A stretch of DNA of 64,000 nt, taken from assembly GCA_905221605.1 (NCBI GenBank), contig CAJNDS010002209.1, positions 341,164 to 405,163 on the forward strand. The letters run 5' to 3'. The position numbers and the translations under genes are program-made. This document shows, one piece after another, positions 44,798 through 52,455 of this stretch. This DNA is from Symbiodinium natans. Its lineage: Eukaryota; Sar; Dinophyceae; Suessiales; Symbiodiniaceae. Below the pieces are notes generated by a model. It was not told the origin of the DNA, did not search any database, and saw nothing but the letters and a program-made list of their open reading frames with translations. How positions within the stretch are numbered: position 1 is the first letter of the stretch; each line of letters begins with the position of its first letter.

Positions 44798-46338
44798 AAA
44801 AACACATAATAAAATGAAAACAAACTGAACAAAAAACATGGACAGTGCGATCCTAAACCGAATCCCTCTCCCCACAGAGATCTTCTGCGACGGGCCTCCC
44901 GCACTCGATCGATGCGCACCTGGAGAGGGGCGAAGTAGCGAATCGATGGGTTTAGGGTTTATCGGTTCTGCGTGGGAAGTTGGGAAGTCGGTATTCCCCT
45001 TATGCAGTCCCTTAAAAAGGTGAGATACCGAGGTACCTATACTTGAAGCTGGGTACTTATAACTAGGGTTACAAGTACTCTAAATAAGGTGAAACCCTAC
45101 CCCTACTGATAAGTACCCATGAGACTGCAAGTACTCCCCTACTAATAAGTTTAGGGTTTCGGGATGTGAGGACGGAGGGATGCTAGAGTTTATAGGGATG
45201 CCTGGCATGAGTTGAGTTTGGGGATTACGGCTTAGCACCTAGGACTTCAATAATGACAACTAGTCTAGGGCAGTTTTGGGCTTTAGGTTAGGGAGTTTAC
45301 GTCTAAGGGCCGAGGGCCTCGGATTCAACCGAAGCAAATGCTGGGGTGGTGTCTGGCTTCGGGGCAAATTCATGCAGGGCGACTGCGCGTCGATCCGTAG
45401 GTCCACGCGAACAGAAGCACGGTGGTGCACCCTCGTCGTAAACCCTCAACCCCAACCCCCTAAACCTACTCAAAACCGAAGGAAACTGGCCCACCTTCCA
45501 TGCGGTCTTTATTAAAGCCGGCAACACGGTAAACTCTGCCTGAGCCCTTCCTAACAAAGCAAAGAATGCAAACCCAACCCTAACCCTCGTGACCCTTAGC
45601 CACAAGCTCTCTCTAGACCCTACAAACCACAATCTCTGCACTCTGAAACCCTAAAGCCCCAAACCTCGAGACCTCCTTCAACCTGAACGCCTAAAAAGCT
45701 AAAACCCTAAACCCTTAAAGCCCCTCAAAACAATAATATACACCCTAAACCCTAACTAAAGGTTAACCTTTGGGGGGTTATAAGGGATGATCTTACCCCA
45801 AAAAGGTTAAAGGTTACCTACTCTACTACGAAGATCAAGAAGGCTCGGCCTCGAAGTAGCGTCCCCCAGGGCCAGCCGTGAGGGGCCGGGCGCCGATAGC
45901 GACGCCTGGGGAGGAGCCCTTGGGCACCCTTGGCCCCTTAGGGTTTAGGGTTTAGGGTTTAGGGTTTAGGGTTTAGGGTTTAGGGTTTAGGGTATGAGGG
46001 AATGAGGGAATGAGGGCCCGAACAAGAACCCTAAGCCCTAAGCCCTAAGCCAGAAGCCCTAAGCCCTAAGCCCTGAGTGCTGAGCCCGAAGCCCGAAGCC
46101 CCGCTAAGCCCCCAAGCCCTTAGAAACATAAACTGCAATTGTGGGTTTCGGACCCCTAAACCCTAAAAAAACCTAAACCCTAAACCCTAAACCCTCAACC
46201 CTCAACCCTCAACCCTAAACCCTAAACCCCAAAACTCCCTGAAAACCCCAAACGCCACATCTCGGCCGAGAAGCCATACAGCTGCTGGCCGCTCTCGTCC
46301 TTGTGACGAATCGACTGGCCATCCTTGGACAGCTGGAC
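38890..46338 (-). CDS. NHR/SPRY module 2 of the giant gene (about 10 exons)
   Basis: Exons, right to left: 46,275-46,338; 45,850-45,905; 44,896-44,919; about 43,877-43,930; 43,047-43,083; about 42,718-42,782; (42,250-42,415 tentative); 41,423-41,478; 40,324-40,337; 38,890-38,996. Segments: [44 protein letters not shown]+[23 protein letters not shown]+NGNVVV and [17 protein letters not shown], the RPL segment and xLSxDG point to the Neuralized-homology branch of the SPRY fold. The join GYDG exon to W-S-P exon is the one phase problem and suggests an unplaced exon. A CA/poly-C microsatellite of about 200 bp lies in one intron. Confidence 0.7.
39251..39371. mobile_element. T1 inverted-repeat element
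   Basis: Ends CTTGGAGGTTCATGGGTACT and CATGAACCTGCAAG are inverted copies; it contains internal ACCCTTATT repeats. Confidence 0.5.
40324..40337 (-). CDS. Module 2 micro-exon (FIIVV, 14 nt)
   Basis: Acceptor AGGGCAG| and donor GT|GCGCCT (GC type) give a 14-nt exon that supplies the strand before NG in phase. A slightly longer version using the AG at 40,343/40,344 is possible. Inferred from phase and motif completion. Confidence 0.4.
40658..40757. mobile_element. Short inverted-repeat element (AATAACCTGGG family)
   Basis: Ends AGTAACCTGGGAATA and CAATCCCAGGTTATT are inverted copies. A related half, AGTAACCTGGGAATCAAAAG, occurs at about 57,711. Confidence 0.45.
41423..41478 (-). CDS. Module 2 exon (W-S-P / DRVG)
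   Basis: Acceptor CCCTGTCAG|GC, donor CGG|GTGTAGGG. Reads [18 protein letters not shown], the clearest copy of the W.P..L..xDRVG signature. 56 nt. Confidence 0.7.
42250..42415 (-). CDS. Tentative module 2 exon block, frame unresolved
   Basis: A GC-rich island between CCCTAAA arrays, open in more than one minus-strand frame (one is Trp/Lys-rich, another ends TKSPAG before a GC donor). It lies between the GYDG and W-S-P exons, where an extra exon is required by phase. Confidence 0.3.
42718..42782 (-). CDS. Module 2 exon (YDGFYRSV)
   Basis: Acceptor CAGCTCAG|GC completes Gly from the preceding exon to read [18 protein letters not shown]. End uncertain: GC donor at 42,718, or GT donor at 42,730. 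Confidence 0.6.
43047..43083 (-). CDS. Module 2 exon (VPESWTAG)
   Basis: Acceptor GGAATCCAG|, donor GCCG|GCTTCT (GC type, phase 1). Reads [12 protein letters not shown] + G. 37 nt. Confidence 0.62.
43877..43930 (-). CDS. Module 2 exon (DGLALGFT)
   Basis: Acceptor CACGTCAG|. Reads [18 protein letters not shown]. The end is uncertain: a GA donor after Leu (43,877) keeps phase, and a GT donor after FTL would be shorter. Confidence 0.6.
44600..44796. repeat. (CA)n / (CACAGAGA)n / poly-C microsatellite
   Basis: CA repeats with GAGA variants, an 18-C run at about 44,701-44,719, then about 36 CA units. Cys/Val and Thr/His reading frames across it are artefacts. Confidence 0.97.
44896..44919 (-). 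CDS. Module 2 exon (VRIDRVRE, 24 nt)
   Basis: Acceptor CCCCTCTCCAG|, donor CGGGAG|GCCCGT (GC type). Eight codons that continue YFE| in phase 0. Equivalent to VTVDAVRQG in module 3. Confidence 0.58.
45745..45835. mobile_element. Inverted-repeat element, family T8 (diverged)
   Basis: AGGTTAACCTTTGGGG at the left is answered by AAAAGGTTAAAGGTTACC and CTACTCTACTAC at the right. Better copies lie at 48,170-48,278 and 49,280-49,380. Confidence 0.45.
45850..45905 (-). CDS. Module 2 exon (RPL..YFE)
   Basis: Acceptor CTCCTCCCCAG|GC, donor TTCGAG|GCCGAG (GC type). Reads [18 protein letters not shown]. 56 nt. Intron positions are identical to modules 1 and 3. Confidence 0.7.
46275..46338 (-). CDS. Module 2 exon (VQLSKDG)
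   Basis: Acceptor GTGTGCCAG|, donor TATG|GCTTCT (GC type, phase 1). Reads [17 protein letters not shown] and ends QQLY + G, which continues into VAIGARPL. Confidence 0.62.
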
Positions 46339-46354
46339 CTGGCACACGGGGCTT

Positions 46355-46440
46355 GGGGCTTAGGGCTTAGGGCTTGGGGCTTGGGGCTTGGGGCTTGGGG
46401 CTTGGGGCTTGGGGTTTAGGGTTTAGGGCTTAGGGTTTAG
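46355..46440. repeat. Derivative array (GGGGCTT)n
   Basis: About eight GGGGCTT/TAGGGCTT units next to TTTAGGG units, another homogenised telomere-repeat variant. Confidence 0.85.
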
Positions 46441-46918
46441 GGCTTCCGGCTTCCCCAAAACCCCCAAGCCAACTCCTTTTCGGTGTACTACTTCATGGAG
46501 TTGAGGGGTTTAGGGCGCTCCGGGTCTGTGAGCCATGTTGGTTGAGCTATCTTCAGGATAGGGGGGTCGTGTCAAACCCTAATGCCCTCCTACCAGAAGA
46601 TCCCTGTGTGCGAACCCCCGAAGCCCCAGACACCAGACCCGAGGTGTAGGTTGGCTTTGACTGTTGGGATCCTTTTTAGGCTTCTAGGGTTTAGGGTTTG
46701 GGGTTTAGGGTTTAGGTTTCTAGGGTTCGGGGCTTCTGAGGCTCTGGGGTGTGGCCTTCAGGGGTTGTGGTTTCGGAAGGGCTGGCTTTACAGGGCTCAG
46801 GGGCTCAGGGGCTCAGTCAGGGTCTTTGGGGGCCCCTGGAGGTATTGCAGATTTCCGCAACAAGGATGGGGTCGAGGGAATGGAGAATGGGGTTTTAGGG
46901 GATAGGGCAAGCCTGAAC

Positions 46919-47025
46919 CCTGTGGTTGTATTGGACCCTCTTGGGACAAGCCTGGTCGCTCAAGAGCTTTGCATAGAATGCCGGCCCGGACGGAGGTGGA
47001 GGGGTTGGCACCTCGGATTGGTGGC
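46919..47025 (-). CDS. Pro-rich linker and start of module 2
   Basis: Acceptor GCACGTAG|GC, donor CACAGG|GTTCAGG. Reads HQSEVPTPPPPSGPAFYAKL and ends PKRVQYNHR, then joins VQLSKDG in phase. 107 nt. It links a helical segment to the domain. Confidence 0.55.
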
Positions 47026-47508
47026 CTACGTGCGTTTCAGGGTTCAAGCTTTAAAGTTTTAGGGTATGTCTAGGGTTTTGGGCTTCTGTAGGGCTTAGGG
47101 TTTGGGGCTTATTTAGGGTTTGTCTTGTGTGTACAGGCTTAGGGTGTATTTCGGAGTCAGGGTTTACTTTGGATTTGGAGTGCTGCTGGTGTTTACCGGA
47201 GGGTGGGACGATTTGTAGGGTTGGGGAGCAGGAAAAGCGGAGGTCAGACGAGGCCCTACACCCTAAACCCGACCCTGAACCCATGTTATAGGGCCAGAGG
47301 ATGCCATGATATAGGGTTTAGGGCTTAGGGTTTCGGGTCAAGGTTTGAGGGTTGGAGGGCTTACGGGGTTTAGGGTTTAGGGTTTAGGGTTTAGGGTTGA
47401 GGGTTGAGGGTTTAGGGTTTAGGGTTTAGGGTTAGGGTTTAGGGTTAACGGTTTAAGGGTTTGGGGTCTAGAGTGGGTCGTAAAGGATCCCCCTTTTTTG
47501 GTTTGCAC

Positions 47509-47561
47509 CAAGCTCGGCACGGGCTTCGGCTGCGACACTCGCACTTTCGGCCTCCGCACGG
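47509..47561 (-). CDS. Helical linker exon (Ala/Glu-rich)
   Basis: Acceptor GTCTGCCCCCCAG|, a strong pyrimidine tract, and donor CTTG|GTGCAA. Reads RAEAESASVAAEARAEL, probably a coiled coil. Phase fits the exons on both sides. Confidence 0.5.
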
Positions 47562-47742
47562 CTGGGGGGCAGACGGAGGCAAACGTTACATAGGTCGGTC
47601 GTTAAACCCCGAGCCCCAAACTCTGAACCCAAAACCCAAAATCGAAGCCCTGCAAGCAAGCCTAAACCCCAAATACTAAGCATCCAAACTCGAAATCCTG
47701 AGCTCTTCAAGTTTAGGGTTTAGGGTCCCTGTACCGCCTCAC

Positions 47743-47771
47743 TTTGCTGCCAACTGCATCTCGCGAGCGAA
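47743..47771 (-). CDS. Tentative 29-nt linker exon
   Basis: Acceptor GGACGACAG|, donor GCAAA|GTGAGG. Reads FAREMQLAA and continues the helical linker in phase. The join to the preceding exon is unresolved. Confidence 0.35.
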
Positions 47772-48019
47772 CTGTCGTCCGGGGTCAGATGTTTTAGGAA
47801 TCAGATCTCAAACAGATTGTACCCTAAACCCTCAACCCGAAACCCTGAACCCTGAACCCTAAACCCGAAACCCTAAACCCGAATAACCCTAAAGGCTAAA
47901 CATAGACCCCCTAGAAGGGATCCTCAATGATACCATCCTACCAGTCATGATGTATGTGTATATATATATATGTTATGTGTCTCAACACATATATATATAT
48001 ATATTATATCTGTGTAGCG

Positions 48020-48021
48020 AG

Positions 48022-48084
<63 letters not shown>

Positions 48085-48145
48085 GAGAGAGAGACAGAGA
48101 GAGAGAGAGAGACAGGGAGAGAGAGAGCGAGAGAGAGAGAAAGAG
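48020..48145. repeat. (GA)n microsatellite
   Basis: About 60 GA units with CAGAGA and CGAGA interruptions, preceded by TA runs at 47,960-48,004. Arg/Glu frames are artefacts. Confidence 0.97.
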
Positions 48146-48169
48146 TCCATCCCCTCCTCTAGTCCTAAG

Positions 48170-48278
48170 CTTAGTTGTCCAGTAGCCTAGAAGACAAACG
48201 GTTAACCTTGGGGATTCTATAGGGACTCGAATTCTAATACCACCAAAAATGGGGCTTAAAGGCTATCTACTCTACTAC
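48170..48278. mobile_element. Inverted-repeat element, family T8
   Basis: Shares TTAGTTGTCCAGTAGCCTAG, CCTTGGGGATTCTATAGGGA and GGCTATCTACTCTACTAC with the copy at 49,280-49,380, about 1.1 kb away. Confidence 0.55.
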
Positions 48279-48281
48279 CCT

Positions 48282-48374
48282 AAACCCTAAACCCTAAACC
48301 CTAAACCCTAAACCCTAAACCCTAAACCCTAAACCCTAAACCCTAAACCCTAAACCCTAAACCCTAAACCCTAA
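48282..48374. repeat. Telomere-like array (CCCTAAA)n, about 13 units
   Basis: Uninterrupted units directly left of the linker exon 48,396-48,454. Confidence 0.97.
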
Positions 48375-48395
48375 GTAAGCCTCTCGGTTGTCAGC

Positions 48396-48454
48396 CGTTC
48401 TTGCAGCTGAGTAGCTTAGGAGTCGGCGTGGGGACGGCGGGAGCCGGTGCGGGC
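48396..48454 (-). CDS. Proline-rich linker exon
   Basis: Acceptor CTTCGTCAG|, donor AACG|GCTGAC (GC type). Reads PAPAPAVPTPTPKLLSCKN. Similar in composition to the linker exons at 50,021 and 51,649. Confidence 0.48.
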
Positions 48455-48479
48455 CTGACGAAGCACGGCAGTGGACGCA

Positions 48480-48663
48480 ATATAGGGGCCTGAATAATTG
48501 GTTTAGGGTTTAGGGTTTAGGGTTTAGGGTTTAGGGTTTAGGGTTTAGGGTTTAGGGTTTAGGGTTTAGGGTTTAGGGTTTAGAGCTTTGGAGGGGCGAT
48601 TATAGTATAATTATATAGGGGCCATAAGGGGATACAATTCATAATTATACCGACCCCTATATT
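48480..48663. mobile_element. T4 element carrying a (TTTAGGG)n array
   Basis: Ends ATATAGGGGCCTGAATAA and CCGACCCCTATATT are inverted copies. About eleven TTTAGGG units start right after TAATTGG, the same internal position as in 4,186-4,383. Confidence 0.55.
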
Positions 48664-49105
48664 AACAAGGCTGCTCCAGGCCTTCAAACTACCCAGAAGA
48701 CCAGACCTTGGGATGTTCCCCCTTCTACTAACTGTCCATAAGGCGGGGGATAGGGCTTAGCTGTTTTCGGACTCCTGCGGAAGTAGTTCCGGGCTAGGGG
48801 TGTTTTGGGCCCTCACGGCTCTTCAGCATTATGTAACCACAACACTCTGAGGGTTTCAGCCTCGCAGCCCGGCATGTGCGGCTTACTATGGGAGTCAGAC
48901 TGGCCCAAAACCCAAGGAAATAAAAGCTTAAACTTTCAGAGTAAACTACCTGATAAGAAGCCCAAAAGTTGAAAAGTTGGGTTTTGAGCCAGTAAGGATT
49001 AGGGCTGAGGAAGGTGGATATCGGCATGCTACCAGGAACCCTTCCTTTCGCGTACATCACCCCGACTCCTGGGGCTCGAGCTGGCTGGCAAGGGGTTGGT
49101 AACTC

Positions 49106-49203
49106 TTGGGGTTTAGGGTTTAGGGTTTAGGGTTTAGGGTTTAGGGTTTAGGGTTTAGGGTTTAGGGTTTAGGGTTTAGGGTTTAGGGTTTAGGGTTTAG
49201 GGC
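49106..49203. repeat. Telomere-like array (TTTAGGG)n, about 14 units
   Basis: A regular array directly left (sense: downstream) of the tentative micro-exon at 49,224. Confidence 0.97.
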
Positions 49204-49223
49204 TGTAGCGCGTGCCGTCCAAC

Positions 49224-49237
49224 CCGAGCGTTGGCGA
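49224..49237 (-). CDS. Tentative 14-nt linker micro-exon
   Basis: Acceptor GATCGGCAG|, donor CTCGG|GTTGGA. Reads SPTL + G and would connect phase 0 to the phase needed by 48,454. Weak on its own. Confidence 0.25.
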
Positions 49238-49279
49238 CTGCCGATCATGCTCGTGCATCGGACGGCAAAGTTGCCACAG

Positions 49280-49380
49280 GCTTAGCTGTCCAGTAGCCTA
49301 GAAGACTAAAGGTAAACCTTGGGGATTCTATAGGGATTATCATACCCCCAAAAAAGGTTAAAGGCTATCTACTCTACTAC
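49280..49380. mobile_element. Inverted-repeat element, family T8
   Basis: Close copy of 48,170-48,278. Confidence 0.55.
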
Positions 49381-49424
49381 TAAGCAGGTCGATCATCACG
49401 GACAAAAGGTCCCAAGCGGGAAAC

Positions 49425-49448
49425 CTGGAACGCTCCGCTGGTCAGCCT
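49425..49448 (-). CDS. Tentative 24-nt linker exon
   Basis: Acceptor TTTGAGCAG|, donor TTCCAG|GTTTCC. Reads RLTSGAFQ, phase 0-0. Supported only by splice sites and phase. Confidence 0.25.
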
Positions 49449-50020
49449 CTGCTCAAAGCCAACGTGACACACGGAATCATGAACCCTAAGCCCTAAAGCC
49501 TAAGCCCTAGACCCAATATGGGAAAATAGGGACCCCCAAGATAGTCCCCCAAAAAGGGTTTAGGGTTTAGGGTTTAGGCTTTAGGGTTTAGGATAAGGAT
49601 AAGGTACCCCGAACTTCGGAAACCCCATATGGCGCGGGCTCTCAAAGAGGGGCGGTCTGAACCCCCCCCCCCCCCGAAAGCATGCAACAAAAAACCCTGA
49701 AGCCCACGAAACCCTAAACCCCCAAAGAAACCCTAAACCCGACCCCAAACCCTAAAACAAAATTCAACCTGGATATGGACGTAATCCCTAAGCCCATATC
49801 AAAACCGAAGTCCCTTGAAGCCACCTGAAACACCCCAAAACACTAAACCCTAAGAACAAACATCAAGACTCCCTATGCCCCAAACCCTACCTAAACCCTA
49901 AACCCTAAACCCTAAACCCTAAACCATAAACCCTAAACCCTAGACCCTAGACCCTAGACCCTAGACCCTAAACCCTAAACCCTAAACCCTAAACCCTAAA
50001 CCCTAAACCAAAACAAAAAC

Positions 50021-50068
50021 AGGCTCAGGCAGCGACGGCGCGGCTGGAGCGGGTTTGGGCTCAGGGGC
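50021..50068 (-). CDS. Proline-rich linker exon
   Basis: Acceptor AAGCCCACAG|, donor GAGCCT|GTTTTTG. Exactly 16 codons: APEPKPAPAAPSLPEP. Continues KPPPE of exon 51,649 in phase. Confidence 0.58.
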
Positions 50069-51648
50069 CTGTGGGCTTTAGGGCTTGAAGGGGTTTAGGA
50101 TTTAGGGTTTAGGGGTTAAGTTTAGGGTTTAGGGTTTAGGGTTTAGGATTTAGGGTTTAGGGTTTAGGGTGTGTACGGCTTTAGGGCTTTTGTCGGGTTA
50201 TAGGGTTTTGGGATATAAGGCTTTAGCCTTTGTTTAATGGGTTTTGGGGTTTTCTTTTTAGGGCTCGGGGGCTGAAAGGTTTTAAGTTTATAGTATTTAG
50301 GGCTTTAGGGTTTTTGTTGCAGGGTTTCGTGCTTTGTGGGTTGAGGGTTGAGGGTGGGCTTTCCTTGTTGCAGCTTTGATTTTTTTTTCCGGCTGTCAGG
50401 TGTTTAAGGGCTTCCAGAGCATTCGGGCGTTTGGGACTTTTGGGGTTTTAAGGTTTCGAGGGTCTTGGGGCTTTATGGTTCTGAGGTTTTAAGCTTTTTG
50501 GGGCTTTAGGGTTTGGGGATTTCAAGGGGCTTCAGGGCTTTGGTGTGATTTGGGAATACATTTTAGGGTCTGTGGGCTTAGGGCCTAGGGTTTTAGGGCT
50601 TCAAGGTAGAGGGTGCGAGCGCTTCATAACACCCTAAACCCAAACCCCCTGAACTCTCACCTCCTCCCCCCACCCCCCGGCCCAAAAAAAAAAAAAAAAA
50701 AAAAAACAGCAAAAGCACTCACCGTAGCACTGATAGAAAGAAGAGTGAAGCCCCTAGGCCTCCAAGCTCGAAATCCGGGCCTAGCACCAAAATAAGAATG
50801 CCTTAAACCCTAAACCTCTCAACTCGAAAACCCAGCCCAACTAGACCTTGAATCCAACAACGCTAAGAACCCTAAACCCTTAAATCCTGAATGCAGAAAA
50901 CCCCAAAAGCCCTACAAAAAGCCCTACAAAAAGCCCTACAAAAAGCCCTAGAAAGTCCACCCACACACCCAGACAACCCTACAACACCAATGGAACCCTA
51001 ACGCCAAACCCCAATATAGCCTTCAAAGCGCATAAGCCCTGACTTATAACCCCCCCCCACAAAAATAAAATCAATATAAAACCTACAAACCAAGAACACC
51101 GCAAACCCGAATGAGCCCTAAGCCGCAAACCCTAACCCCCCAGAAAACCTGATGTGAAGTGAGATGGGTCCGGGTACCCGAAGACAAGGTAAGATATTTG
51201 CAGTACTTTGAGAGCGCGCTCGGAAGATCATGTCTGATCACGATGGTGCAACTCTTCCCATCCCTGCCAACAGAACACGGCTGGGCTTCCTGGGGAGGGA
51301 AGCAGATCGTATGATGGCTGCAGCCCTTAAGGCGCCTTGCCAGTTGCCGGGGTGTGCGTCGCACTCTGCTTGGGAGCGTTGCGGGCGCAATGACAGGGAC
51401 ATCAGGTCATTCACACCCGAAACCCTAAAGGCCCTAAACCCCTGCAAATCCCCCAAAAAACCCCACACCCTACCACCCTAAACCCTCAAACCCTAACCCA
51501 AAAACCCTAATCCCTCAAACCCTAGACCCCAAAAACCCCTACACCCTAACAACCTAACGCCCTAACACCCTAAACAGCCCTAAACCCTAAACCCTAAACC
51601 CTGAACCCTAAACCCGAATCAATAAGCCCACTGTGGTCTGGCCTTGAC

Positions 51649-51716
51649 TTCGGGTGGTGGCTTTGGAGGCCTCCGCTTGATGGGCGGAGGCACCGCGTCG
51701 GCCTTGATGGAGACCT
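51649..51716 (-). CDS. Linker exon after module 1 (Lys/Pro-rich)
   Basis: The acceptor AACCCCAG| is supplied by a telomere-like unit; the donor is CCCGAA|GTCAAG. Reads VSIKADAVPPPIKRRPPKP, then PPE. It joins the last module 1 exon (phase 1). Confidence 0.6.
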
Positions 51717-51720
51717 CTGG

Positions 51721-51909
51721 GGTTTAGGGTTTAGGGTTTAGGGTTTAGGGTTTAGGGTTTGGGGCTTAGGGCTCAGGGTTTAGGGTTTAGGGTTTAGGGC
51801 TTGGGGTTTAGGGTTTAGGGTTTAGGGTTTAGGGTTTAGGGCTTGGGGTTTAGGGTTTAGGGGTTTGGGGTTTAGGGTTTGGAGCTTAGGGTTTAGGGTT
51901 TAGGGCTTG
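51721..51909. repeat. Telomere-like array (TTTAGGG)n with (GGGCTTGGGG) variants
   Basis: About 25 units, regular in two blocks, immediately upstream (sense) of the linker exon at 51,649-51,716. Confidence 0.92.
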
Positions 51910-52122
51910 GTGGCACCACCTGAGCCGCCCTGAACCACGAAACCCGGACAAAAAATCAAAAACAAAACGGCAGGGCCGAGTAAACTGGGTCCAGGGCCAG
52001 ATCGAGACTTGAGTGTAGGGCTTGTTCATTTTGCAAAGGTTTAGGGTTTAGGGGTTTAGGGGTTCAGGGTTTGGGATGTAGGGTTTAGGGTTTAGGGTTT
52101 AGGGTTTCGGGATGTTTCCCCC

Positions 52123-52212
52123 TGGTTCTTAGTAGGGAATGAGGGAATTAGGGCGCTATGAATACCCTTTAAGGGATTATATAGGGTACCTCATTCCCTG
52201 ATTCCCTACTGA
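52123..52212. mobile_element. Short inverted-repeat element
   Basis: GGTTCTTAGTAGGGAATGAGG at the left is answered by CCTGATTCCCTACTGAGAGCC at the right, with GGGTATTC/GGGTACCTCATT inside. An isolated related half lies near 16,425. Confidence 0.45.
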
Positions 52213-52379
52213 GAGCCAGCCAGTTTTGCAAAGGTTTGGGTTTGGGTTTGTGGGGTTTGGGGTTTAGGGTTTGGGGGCTTAAGATGGGTCCAGGTGGGGA
52301 CTTTAAGCTTAGGGCTGCATCTTTCTTTCGGGCCTTGGGCTAAGGGACCCATGAGCTACAGAAGGAACCTCAGTTACAC

Positions 52380-52455
52380 TTAATCCTGTCCGAGATGCAG
52401 CGAGTGTATTTCCCATCAGCTCCACAAGTGGAAAAAGCTCCGCTCCCTTGGGCGC
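52380..52455 (-). CDS. Module 1 last exon (ELFPLVELMGNT)
   Basis: Acceptor TTCCTTCCAG|, donor TTAA|GTGTAA. Reads APKGAELFPLVELMGNT and on. 76 nt. Aligned with FYPIVDLLG (module 2) and ALWPTFRFYGNT (module 3). Confidence 0.68.

Noticed and set aside
44285-44919. 170-196 codon ORFs with Cys/Val or Thr/His repeats.
   Set aside because: Translation of CA and poly-C tracts. Only the 24-nt exon at 44,896-44,919 is kept.
47947-48190. Arg/Glu repeat ORFs.
   Set aside because: Translation of a (GA)n microsatellite.
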